From Cognatazoarcus halotolerans (GTDB taxonomy: Bacteria > Pseudomonadota > Gammaproteobacteria > Burkholderiales > Rhodocyclaceae), in contig NZ_WUAF01000001.1 of NCBI RefSeq assembly GCF_009800965.1, positions 558,001-622,000 of the forward strand: 64,000 bases of DNA. Direction: 5' to 3'. Below are positions 47,276 through 58,600 of the stretch, in pieces. Both the position numbers and the translations under genes were made by a program. The notes under the pieces are model-generated. The model saw only the letters and a list, made by a program, of their open reading frames with translations, did no database searches and was not told the DNA's origin. How positions within the stretch are numbered: the first letter of the stretch is position 1; each line of letters begins with the position of its first letter.

Positions 47276-48178
47276 ATGCGTGCCAATTACCTACCCCGCC
47301 AGCCTCGACGCAATCCCGTCGTCAGGCTTGTTCTGACCCTTTTTTCGGTACTCACCGTTGCCTCGGCGTCGGCCGCGAACGACGCCGACGACTGGTGCAA
47401 TCTCGTCGGCCAGCGCCTGTCCACTGTACGCGCCATGCCCTGCGCCAAGATGGGCTTCAAGTCCGCCTCTAGCCGATCCATCAAGGGCGTCGCGCTGATG
47501 ACGCACGAAGCGCCCCCGTCGCCACCGCGAAAATCCGCATCCATCGCCCGATCGAGCCGTTCCACCCGGATTCTCGTGATCGGCGGCATTCATGGCGACG
47601 AACTGACGTCGACCTCGATCGTCTTCCGCTGGATGCAGTGGCTTGGCGAACCCGAGGCCCGCCAGCATCACTGGCGGATCGTACCGCTCGCCAATCCCGA
47701 CGGGCTGCTTTCCGATCCGCCGCAACGCATGAACGCCAATGGCGTGGACCTGAACCGCAACTTCTCGACCCCCGACTGGCAGCATGATGCCCACGAGTAC
47801 TGGTCCAAGCGCACCCGCAAGGATCCGCGCCGTTTCCCCGGAAACAAGGCCGGATCCGAACCGGAAACACGCTGGCTGCAGGGCGAGATCGAAAGCTTCC
47901 GGCCCGATGTCATCGTCTCGATCCACGCCCCCTATGGCGTACTCGACTTCGACGGACCTGCCGAAGAGCCGCGCCGTTTCGGCCACCTTCGCCTCAACCG
48001 CCTCGGCATATATCCCGGCTCACTGGGCAACTATGGCGGCGTTCACAAGAACGTTCCGGTCATCACCATCGAGCTGCCAAACGCCAACCGCATGCCGCCC
48101 GAATCGGAAATGCAGGATATCTGGCGCGACATGCTCGAGTGGGTCGACAAGAACATTGTCCCGGGCCGGCTGTCCTGA
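47276..48178 (+). CDS. M14-type zinc carboxypeptidase/amidase
   Basis: 300 residues. A hydrophobic segment near 14-32 looks like a signal peptide ending ASASAA. The metallo-carboxypeptidase fold follows: GGIHGDELTSTSIV near 102-115 with the first His and Glu ligands, NANGVDLNRNFSTPDW near 152-167, and SIHAPYGVLDFD near 221-232 with the third ligand. It resembles MpaA-like murein-peptide amidases acting on gamma-glutamyl peptides, although exact specificity is not determinable. It lies 30 bp downstream of metK. Confidence 0.82.
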   Translation: MRANYLPRQPRRNPVVRLVLTLFSVLTVASASAANDADDWCNLVGQRLSTVRAMPCAKMGFKSASSRSIKGVALMTHEAPPSPPRKSASIARSSRSTRILVIGGIHGDELTSTSIVFRWMQWLGEPEARQHHWRIVPLANPDGLLSDPPQRMNANGVDLNRNFSTPDWQHDAHEYWSKRTRKDPRRFPGNKAGSEPETRWLQGEIESFRPDVIVSIHAPYGVLDFDGPAEEPRRFGHLRLNRLGIYPGSLGNYGGVHKNVPVITIELPNANRMPPESEMQDIWRDMLEWVDKNIVPGRLS

Positions 48179-48317
48179 ATACGGCTTGACGGGGCTTATC
48201 GCCATCGCGCAAGCGGTGCCCCCGGGACGGCGGCCGCCGTGCGGCGCCCCGGCCAACCATCGAACCAACCGGCGGCGTAGCTCCGACAGCTGCCGGTCCA
48301 CTTCCGCAGGGTAATTC

Positions 48318-49394
48318 GTGTTTGACCAAATCATGATGTTCGCGCTCGGCCTGATTTGCCTGGTCGCAGGCGCCGAAGCGCTGGTCCGTGGCGCCTCCAG
48401 GATCGCCCTGTCCTCCGGCATTTCGCCGCTGGTAGTCGGCCTCACAATCGTTGCTTTCGGAACCAGCGCCCCCGAGATGGCGGTATCCGTAGGCGCCTCG
48501 CTGGACGGCAAGCCGGATCTTGCCGTAGGCAATGTAATCGGCAGCAACATTGCCAACACCCTGCTGATCCTCGGCGTGTCCGCGGTCATCATCCCGCTCA
48601 GCGTGGCAGGCCAGATCATCCGCCAGGAAGTACCGATACTCATCGGGGTCACCTTGCTGCTGCTCGGCTTCGCCTGGAACGGCGTGATCAGTCGACCGGA
48701 GGCAGCCCTGCTGCTGTGCCTGATGCTCGGCTATACCGCCTTTCTGATCGTACAGTCCCGCCGCACCGCGAACGGGACTGCCGGCGAGTTCGAGGACGAG
48801 ATGCCCACCGACGCGCGTTGGGACCGGCACCGGGGCGTGCAGCTGGCCCTCGTCGCCGGGGGACTCGGATTGCTGGTGCTGGGCGCCGACTGGCTGGTGG
48901 GCGCGGCAGTGGAGGTGGCACGCGCACTCGGCGTGAGTGATCTCGTGATCGGCCTCACCGTGGTCGCCATCGGAACCTCGATGCCCGAGATCGCCACCTC
49001 CACGCTCGCGGCACTGCGAGGAGAACGCGACATCGCGGTGGGCAACGTGATCGGCAGCAACCTCTTCAACATTCTCGGCTGCCTCGGCCTCGCGGGTCTC
49101 GCCTCGGCCAAAGGGATTCCGGTTCCGCCGGCCGCGCTGAGCTTCGACTTGTGGGTACTGCTGGCCGTCACTTTCGCGTGCCTGCCGGTATTCCTGACCG
49201 GCCGCGAGATCGCTCGCTGGGAAGGCGTGCTCTTTCTCGGGTATTACATTGCCTACACTGCTTTCCTGATCCTCAGGGCACAGCAGCATTCGGCATTGCC
49301 GGCGTTCTCCAGTGCGATGCTGAGCTTCGTCATCCCGCTCACGATCGTGACACTCGTCGTCTCGATGTTCAGGTCCCGCCGCGCGCCCGCGTAA
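48318..49394 (+). CDS. Calcium/sodium antiporter (CaCA family, YrbG type)
   Basis: 358 residues, ten hydrophobic helices. The two inverted alpha-repeats are plain: GTSAPEMAVSVGA with GNVIGSNIAN in the first half and GTSMPEIATST with GNVIGSNLFN in the second, which carry the ion-binding acidic and Asn residues. The start is GTG 48318. It exchanges Na+ or H+ for Ca2+ at the inner membrane (family role). A terminator follows at 49437. The gene is not obviously part of an operon with the M14 peptidase, from which 139 bp separate it. Confidence 0.93.
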   Translation: MFDQIMMFALGLICLVAGAEALVRGASRIALSSGISPLVVGLTIVAFGTSAPEMAVSVGASLDGKPDLAVGNVIGSNIANTLLILGVSAVIIPLSVAGQIIRQEVPILIGVTLLLLGFAWNGVISRPEAALLLCLMLGYTAFLIVQSRRTANGTAGEFEDEMPTDARWDRHRGVQLALVAGGLGLLVLGADWLVGAAVEVARALGVSDLVIGLTVVAIGTSMPEIATSTLAALRGERDIAVGNVIGSNLFNILGCLGLAGLASAKGIPVPPAALSFDLWVLLAVTFACLPVFLTGREIARWEGVLFLGYYIAYTAFLILRAQQHSALPAFSSAMLSFVIPLTIVTLVVSMFRSRRAPA

Positions 49395-49436
49395 GGAAAG
49401 CAGCCGTAAACGCCCCTCGGCAATCAAACGAAAAAG

Positions 49437-49462
49437 ACCGACACGATGCGTCGGTTTTTTTT
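49437..49462 (+). terminator. Terminator after the antiporter gene
   Basis: Stem ACCGAC/GTCGGT at 49437-49442 and 49450-49455, loop of seven bases, followed by an eight-base T-run. A standard Rho-independent terminator that separates the antiporter from the adhesin gene. Confidence 0.85.
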
Positions 49463-49631
49463 ACAGTCGCCCAGCTTGCAAAAAGAATATTTGTAAAAAT
49501 CCTTATCGCCTCATAACTTTACATTTTACGGCTCGCTTCTTGCGTCACCGCGGACCCCAAAAGTACGGCCCTATTCCTCAGAAGAACCGTGGGCGGCCTA
49601 CGACCCCGGCATTCGACAAAGAGACGGAATC
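49463..49631 (+). promoter_or_regulatory. AT-rich control region of the giant adhesin gene
   Basis: Low-GC island ahead of a very GC-rich gene. TTGTAA at 49491-49496 with TAACTT at 49514-49519 (17 bp) is a possible promoter. TGTAAA at 49492-49497 and TTTACA at 49518-49523 form an inverted repeat across it, a candidate operator. A weak ribosome site (GAGACGGA) precedes the ATG at 49632. Confidence 0.4.
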
Positions 49632-52600
49632 ATGAGCTACGGTGCCCTGGGTTTCCTTCGCCGCCAGTATCTTTGCGTATTGCGGCGTTGCGCCTTCCTC
49701 AACGCCTGCGCGGCACCGCTCATGATGATGGCGGCGGCACACGCCGGCCCGGCGCCAATCGTCCCCGACGGCCGGACCGCAACGACCCTCGCCGGCCACG
49801 GTACCGTCACCGACATCCATACCACGACGGTCAGGGCAAATACGGCCTTCAACTCATTCAGCCGCTTCAACATCGGCCGCGGCCAGACCGTCAATCTGCA
49901 CCTGCCCGGCGGCACCTCCAACCTGCTCAACCTGGTGCGCAACGAGCGCAGCACCCTCGACGGCGTGATGAACGCCTACAAGGACGGGCGCATCGGCGGC
50001 AACGTGTTCTTCTTCAACCCACACGGCATCGCGGTCGGCGCCGGCGGACAGATCAACGTCGGCAGCCTGTTGCTGGCCACGCCGAGCGCCGGCTTCATGG
50101 ACAGGCTGATCGACGGCTCGGGCAATATCGAAAACGCCACCGTCGCGGCCGCGCTCGAAGGCCGCATACCGCTCTCGGAATCCGGGCTGATCACGGTCGA
50201 GGGCCGCATCCGCGCCGCGCGGGCGGTGAACCTTTCCGCCGCAGGCGTGCGGATCGGAGCGGATGCCGACATCTCTGCCGGCGCCGCGGCGCGCGTCGAG
50301 TTTGGCGCAATGGTCAATATCGACGGCCTCGACGGCGCGGCGACGGTGCTCGCCGAAGGCGACACGATACGCATCGTCGGCAGCCAGAACGTGTCGGTGG
50401 CCGGCAGGCTCGCAGCCGACGGCAGCAACGGTGCGGCGGCAGGCCGGATCGGCATCGACGCAGGCAAGGACATCACCCTCGCCGACGGTGCTCGCGTGTC
50501 GGCCGATGGCCACGGCGCGCGCTCGGACGGCGGCGATGTGCGAATCTTCGCTGGCAATACCGCCAGCCTCGCAGCCGGCGCCGAGGTCTCGGCACGCGGC
50601 GGCGAAATCTCGGGCGATGGCGGCCACATCGAATTCTCGGCAGCGCGCACGGTGCGGCTCGAGGGCGGCGCCCTGCGGGCCGGCGCCACCGATGGCAGGC
50701 GCGGTGCGGTGCTGATCGATCCCGAAGACATCGAAGTCGTCGGCAAGAACCAGTACACCGATGGCGCCGACTACAGCCTGATCGCCAACGACCGGATCAC
50801 GGTGGACGAGAACGTCACCATCTCCACCCGCGACCTGAGCGATGTAAATACCGGCAACCACCTCACCGGCGCCTCGCAGGGCGATTCAGGCGATCTTTCG
50901 CTGAAGGCCAAGACCATCGAGCTCAAGGCTGGCAGCAGGCTGCTCGCCCATGCCGACAATGGCAAGACCGGCGGCGACGTCAAGGTCGAGGCCAGCGAAC
51001 TCGACGCGATCGGCGCAAACCGGGACGCCGAAGCCAGCATCAGCGCCACCAAGGCCACGATTACCGGCAAGGACATCCTGATCCGCGCCACCGCCGAGAC
51101 CTCGGGCCTGACCGAGCTGCTCGAGAACGACCCCGGCCTCAGCGTCGCCGATGCCCAGCGCTGGGTCGACAACGAGCTCGACGATCCGGTCGACGGCGTG
51201 GCCGGCCAGTTCTTCACCGTCACCAGCAAGGCCACCGCCAGCACCACCCTGCTCGGGTCCAAGGTCACCGGCAGCGGCGACGTGACCATCTCAAGCCGGG
51301 CGGGTGCGCGTACCGGGTTCAGCAAGACGGCGACCGCGACCACCACCATCGGCGACAGCGGCGCCGTGGCGAGCGAGATTCGCGGCCGCAGCGTCACCAT
51401 CGACTCGTCCGCCAGCACCTCGCTGGTCTACAAGATCCTCGGCACCGCCACCACGCTGCTCGACCAGAGCTGGCTGCCGGATCCGGACGGCGCGCTGATC
51501 ACCACGCTCGACGACACCTTCTTCGATTTCAGTTCGGTGCCGCTGGTCGCGCTTTCGACCGCCAAGGCCACCACGCTGATCGACGGCGCCACCGCCGTCA
51601 CCGGCGCCGATACGGTAACGATCAGCTCGCAAGCCGTCTCCGCAGCCAAGCCCACCTTCAGCAGCCCCTTCCTGTTTTCGGCAGCCTGGGGCGAATCGAC
51701 AGCTGAAGCCCGCACCCGGGTACTCGGAACGAGCAGGATCGTCGCGACCAACGCGCTGTCGATCGAGGCCGCGACCGATACCGAGATCGATGTCAGCGCC
51801 TCGGTGAATTCGATCAACAAGCCGGTCGACGCCACCTTCGTGCGCGCCAACACCCACATCACCACCCTCGCCGAAGTCGGCGCCGGCACCCAGACCACCG
51901 GCGGCTCGATCAAGGTCGACGCCCGGACCGAGGCCCGGATCAACGCCGCCGCGGATGCCAAGAACACCGGCGGCAGCGGCGTCGGCCTGGCGCTGGCGAT
52001 CAGCGACAGCAGCTCCGAGACCACCGCCACGCTGGGCGGCACTGCCCAGGCCCTGTCGGGCAAGGTCGAGATCAATGCCAACGCCGACATCGAGGAATCG
52101 ACCTCGGCCAACGCCGCCACGCTCGGCAACCCGTCCTCGATCTCGGCAAGGATCACCAACTTCAAGGCCGGCATCCAGCGCAACGTGGTCGGCAGCATCC
52201 TCGGCGCCACCGGCAAGCTCAAGCCGGCCACCGCCGAGCGCATCACCACCTTCCTCTTCCCCGGCATCAAGGAAGGCAAGTTCAACGCCGCCGGGGCGGT
52301 TGCCTGGAGCAATGCCAGCAACATCGCCACCGCCTCGATCTCGCCGCTGGCGGACGTTCGCGCCCAGGGCGACATCTCGGTTACCGCGAAGATCTCGGAC
52401 CGCCCCGGCTCGAGTGCCGGCGCCAAGACCACCTCCACCGGCTCGGCCATCGGCGGCTCGGTGGCGCGGGGCAACTTCGCCAACACCGCCAATGCGTCGA
52501 TCGGTAGCGACGCCACCGTCGACGCGCGCGGCGCAACGCTGGTTGACGCCCAGACGGTGGTCCCCTACCCGTGGCAGATCGACTGGACCGACCCGGAGGA

Positions 52601-55600
52601 AATCCTCGATTTCCTGAAGGGCGGCGTCCTCGACATGTTCCTGTCGACCTACTCGATCAACTCCGCCAAGGGCAAGAGCGGCCTCGGCCTGGCGGTGGGC
52701 GTGAACATCTTCGATCTCGCCAACAATGCCAACGCATGGATCGATGAAGGTGCCAGACTGAACACCCGCTTCCTGCCGGTTGCCGGTCTGGCCACCCAGT
52801 CGGTCAAGGTCAGCGCCTTGAACGACGTCAGCCTCACCGCGGCTGTCGGTATCCTCTCCAAGAAGTTCCTCGGCACCAGCGGCGGCAAAGCCGCGGTGGG
52901 CGGCTCGGCCGACCTGATCAGCATCGACACCAAGGCCAGTGCGACGATCCGTGGCGATGCCGAGGTCAACAGCGCTGGGCTCGACCTGAACGCCAACGAC
53001 ATCCAGCGGCTGGTCAGCGTCACCGAGGCTGGCGGCAGCTCGGATGCGGTCGGCATCGAAGGTGCGGTCTCGATCAACACGCTGACGAACAACTCGCTGG
53101 CGGCGATCGATGACGATGCGAAGGTGGATGCCAAGGGCGACGTCACCGTCGACGCTCATGCCGATCTCGAGAGCATCTCGGTGGCCGGCGGCGTGGTCGC
53201 CACCAAGGGCCAGGTCGGCATTGGCTTCTCGGTGTCGCTCAACACCATCGCCTCGGACGTCGCCGCCTACATCGGCAACTACGACCCGCTCGGCCTCGAC
53301 CTCACCGCCGCCACCGGCCACCTGAGCAGCACCGGCGCGGTGAACCTGGTCGCCTATTCGGACATCTCGCAGGGCGCCTACTCGGTGGCCGGTGCGCTGG
53401 CCACCAACAGCAAGGCACAGACCGAGATGCCGGCCGGTGCCAACGACACCCAGGACGGCAGCGGCAGCGCCGCGGGTGCGAGCAAGTCAGGCAAGGGCAA
53501 GTTCGGCATCGCGGTCTCGGCCGACGTGTCGATCAACGACATCGATGCCGACACCCAGGCCTTCCTCTCCGACGGCGCCAGCGTCACTAAGGCCGACAGC
53601 CTCGCCATGAAGGCTACCAACAAACTCGCGGTGAGCGCGCTGTCGGGCGGCGTGACCATCTCGACCCAGCAGAGCGGCAACGGTCTGGCTGGTTCGTATG
53701 CGCAGAACTCACTCAAGGGCACCACCGCCGCCTTCGCCGACGACGCGACCGTCAAGCTCTCCGGGGCGTTCGATGCCGACGCCCATGTCACCGGCAAGAT
53801 CGAGAGCCTGTCCGCCTCGGTGGCCGGCACCAAGGGCAAGCTCGGCGTGGCCGGCTCGGTATCGATCAACGATATCGACAACACCACCCGGACCGGGCTC
53901 GACAAGGTGGCGCTCAGCGGGGTGAGCACGGTTGACCTCAAGGCCCTCGACGACTCCACGATCCGCTCGATCGCCGGCGCCATCGCCTTTGGCGGAAAGG
54001 CGGGCGTCGGCCTGTCCTTCAGCTGGAACAAGCTCGGCAACGACAGCGAGAGCGCGATCGAGGACAGCGACGTGGATGCCACCGGCGCCATCAAGCTCGA
54101 CGCCACGACCGACAACAGCATCGACACCATCTCGGCCGCCATTGGCGCGAGCAAGGGCGCCATGGCTGGCGCCGGTGCGGTGACCATCAACACCATCGGC
54201 AACAGCACCAGGGCCTGGATCGCCGGCCTGCGCGGTGGCGACGGCGTCGACAGCACCGCCGGCATCGCCCTGCACTCGACCGACAGCTCGCGAATCTTCG
54301 GCCTCGCTGGCGCGCTCGGGGCCAGTACCGACAAGGCCGGTGTCGGTGTCTCGTTCGCCTGGAACGATGTCGGCAACACCGTCGATGCCCGCCTCAAGGG
54401 CAACACCAATGTCGAGTCCACCGCCGGCGACATCACCGTCAAGTCGGATTCCACCACCCGCATCGAAGCCATCTCCGCCTCGGGCGGCGTCGCCAACAAG
54501 GTCGGCGTGGCCGGCTCGGGCTCGGTGGTGCAGGCGAAGAACACGGTCAAGGCCGGCATCGATGCCGGCTCCACCGCGATCGCCGACGGCAACCTCCATG
54601 TCGGCGCGGCCGACGATGTCGATCTCTTCAGCCTGGCCGGCAACGTCTCCGGCGGCGGCAAGGTGGCCATCGGCGCGTCGGCCTCGGTGCTGATCACCGA
54701 CAACACCGTCGAGGCGCGCATCGACGGCAGCGCCACCGGCCGCGGCAAGCGCGGCGAGATGGCGGTACCGACCGGCAGGAAGGACGGTGACGGCACGGTG
54801 CTCACCGAAAACACCTCGGGCGTGGCCGCCACCGCCACCTCGCACGAGGACATCCAGACCATCGCCGCCGGCGGCTCGGGCGGCGGCAGCGTCGGCGTGG
54901 CCGGCTCGGCCACGGTGACCGATCTCACCGAGACCACCACCGCCGCGATCGGCAGCGCCGCCACCATCAACCCGGCCGGCGACGGCGCCACCACGCAGGA
55001 CGTGACGGTACGCGCCAGCGACCAAACGAAGCTGCTCGGCGTTGCTGGCGCGGTGGCTTTTGGCGGCCGAGGCGGGGTCGGCGCAGGGGCCGACGTGGGC
55101 CTGATCGACAAGACCACCAAGGCCACCGTGGGCGGCAACATCAAGGCCCGGGACACTGTCACCGTCGAGGCACTGAGCAACGAGGACATCACCTCGGTGG
55201 CGGCTTCGCTGTCGGCCGGCGGATCGGCCGGCATCGCCGGCTCGGCCTCCGTGTATGTGATGAACATCGCCACCACCGGCGAGATCGCCGACGCCGCCAC
55301 GGTGAACAGCGACGGCAACGTCATCGTCTCGTCCGACGATGCCAACGAGATGGACATGATCGCCGGCAACGGCGCCTTCGGCGGCACTGCCGGGGTTGGC
55401 GCCTCGGCCGCGGTGGCGGTCATCGACAAGACCACTACCGCGCGCGTCGGCAAAGGCGCCACCATCAATGCGCTCGGCACCCGTGCCGGCGTCACCGTGG
55501 CAGACGGCAGCTTTGCCACCAGCTATACCGCCAACAGCACCGACGAGGGCGAGATCAGCGCCCCCGCGGCCAGCAATCCCGACGGCAGCGACAGCCAGGC

Positions 55601-58600
55601 CCTCAGCGGCCAGCGCGTGTCGACCCGCGGCACCACCAGCGGCTTCCAGGGCCTCGCGGTGACCGCCACCAACAAGGACGACGTCGAGACCATCTCGGCC
55701 ACCGGCTCGGCCGCCGGCACCGCGGCGATCACCATCGCCGGCGATGTGAACGTGATCACCACCCACACCACCGCCGAGATCGCCGACGACGCCCAGGTCA
55801 ACCAGAGCAACAGCGGCGCGGGTGCCGGCCAGTCGGTGCTGGTCGCCGCCGGCAACGACCATTACCAGATGGGCATCGCCGGCTCGGCCTCCGGTGCCGG
55901 CACGGTCGGCATCGGCGCCGGTGCGGACGTGCTGGTGGCAAAGCACACCACCGTCGCCAGGGTCGGCGATTCGGCCGACGTTCGCGCCCGCAAGGACGTC
56001 GCCGTGCTGGCCCGCGCCGATGAGGAGATCCTCTCGATCGCGGCCGGACTGGGCGTGGGCGGCACGGTCGGCGTGGCCGGCTCCACCTCGGTGCTGTCGA
56101 TGACCAACGTCACCAGCGCCACCACCGGCACCGACTCGGTGGTCGATGCCGACGGCAATGTCCGCATCGTCGCCAGCGACGACACCGAGACCGACATCAT
56201 CGACGGCACCCTGGCGGCTGGCTTCGGCGCCGCCGGCGTGGGTGGCGCGGTCGGAGTCAACCGCATCCAGAAGGACACCACCGCCGGGGTCGGCGCCAAT
56301 GCCACGGTCAAGGCGCGCGGCAACAACACCGCCGCGATGCAGGCCCTGTCCGGCAACGACCTCGCCGACCGCGACCCGATCACCGGGCTGATGGTCGAAG
56401 CAAACAGCTCCGAGGACCTGTTCTCGGTCGCCGCCAGCGGCGCGGGCGGCTTCTACGCCGGCGTCTCGGGTGCGGTCACTATCACCAGCCTCGACTCCGA
56501 CACCACCGCGGTGATCGGCAGCGGCGCACAGATCAACCAGGGCGTCACCAACGGCAGCGCGACCCAGGACGTGAACGTCAGCGCCAGGAACCACGCCAGG
56601 CTCGACGCCTACACCGGCTCGCTGGCACTGGGCGCAGTGGGTGCGGCCGGCGGCGTGGACGTGGGCACGGTCCGCAACGACACCACGGCCACCATCGACG
56701 ACAGCGCGAAAGTGGCGGCAAAGCGCGACGTGGATGTGAATGCGCTCACCAGCGCCGAGATCGATTCGGTGGTGGTCAGCGCCTCCGGCGGCCTCGGCGC
56801 CATCGCCGGCGGCGTGGCGGTGTATTCGGTGGGCAGCGGGCTCGACGCCGAGGGGCGCAGCCGCCTCAAGTCCACCGGCGGCGATTTCGCCGATGTAAAC
56901 AGTTACGCCGACGACCAGGCCGCCGACGGCAGCGTGAACAGCCTGCTCGCCGGCTCCGACGACGCGCGCATCCGCGACGCGGGCAACCGCTCGCAGAGCG
57001 CACGTGCCGGGGTCAGCATCTCCGGCGATCTCGCCAGCGCGGCCTCGACAGGAACCACCGCCAGCATCGGCGACGCGGACGTGAGCAGCGGCGGCGCGGT
57101 CGACATCGACGCGCGCCAGGACCTCGACACGACCCTGACCGCCGGCGCTGCGGCGGGTGGCGCGCTGGGCCTCGGCGCCGGCATCGGGGTGCTCAACATC
57201 AACGCCGGCACCGCGGCCGACATCGCCGCGCAGGCCGGCATCGACAGCGGCGGCGCGGTATCGGTGCTTGCCCACACCGGGACAACCAGCAATCTCACCG
57301 GCTTTGCCGGGTCCTTCGGCGGCGTCGTGCTCGACGCGGCGGTCGCCATCGTCACCGACAAGAGCAGCACCGAAGCCGGCATCGGCGACGGCGTGGTGGT
57401 GGACAAGGCCGGCGCGATCACGGTGAGCGCCAGCGACAAGCGCACCGCAAAGAGCAAGGCGCTCGGCGCCAGCGTCGGCTCGGCGGCAGTCGGGGCCTCG
57501 GTGGCCGAAGCGACCATCGGCGGCGGCGTGACGGCTTCGGTCGGCGACGGCGCGCGCATCGGCCAGGGCTCCAACACGGTCGGCAGCCTCGCCGTCACGG
57601 CCACCTCGGCGAGCCATGCGGACAGCTACGCCATGGCGGCCAAGGCCGGCCTCGGCCTCGCGGCCGGCGGCGCGGCGGCCACCTCGAAAGCAACCCCGAC
57701 CATCAGCGCCACCCTCGGCGCCACCTCGCGCAGCAAGCTCGACGGGGCCGCCAGCATCGCGGCCGGCGGCAGTGCCGAATCCGCCGCCGAGGCGCTTGGC
57801 GTCAACATCAGCGCCGGCGGCGCGGCCGGCGCGTCGGTAGCCCTCGCCACCGCGCAGCCAACGCTCACCGCAAGTGTCGGCAAGGCCGCCGAACTGACCG
57901 CGGCGAGCCTCGCGGTGACCGCACGCCAAGCCCTGCCCGGATCGGGCGTGAGCGCCGATGCCCACGCCACCGGCGCCTCGGGCGGCCTGCTGGTCGGCCT
58001 CAACGCAACGGTCGCCGAAGCCCACGGCGGCGGTGTCACCACGGCCGCCATCGGCGATCTGGCGACCATCACCACCGGCGGCGCGACCACGGTCGAGGCT
58101 GCCGGCACCAGCACCCAGCGCTCGGATGCGAGCGGCCTCTCGCTCGGCATCGTCGCCCTCGGCGCAAACGTCTCCACCGCCGACACCCTGGCGACTACCA
58201 CCGCGAGCACCGGCGAAAAGGTCAAGCTCCACGCTGCCACGACCACCGTCAAGGCGGCGAGCACGAGCGACAACCTTGCCGAGGCGACCGCCGGCGGCGG
58301 CGGAGTGGTCTCGGGGCTGGCCTCGCAGGCCACCACCCGCGACACCAGCACCACCCTCGCGCGCGTCGGCAGCGGCCAGGACGGCAGCAACGAACGGGCC
58401 ATCGACACCGACACCTTCACCCTCACCGCCGACCATGCAAGCAGCTTCAATGCCCGGGTCGACAGCACCAACGCCTCGGTGGTGGGCGCCAGCGGCGCGA
58501 TGGCGAGCAATACCGTGACGGCCGTGACTTCCGCGGTGATCGACGACGCTGCCCTGATCAAGGCGGACAGCCTCACGGTGTGGGCGCATAACAGTGCGCT

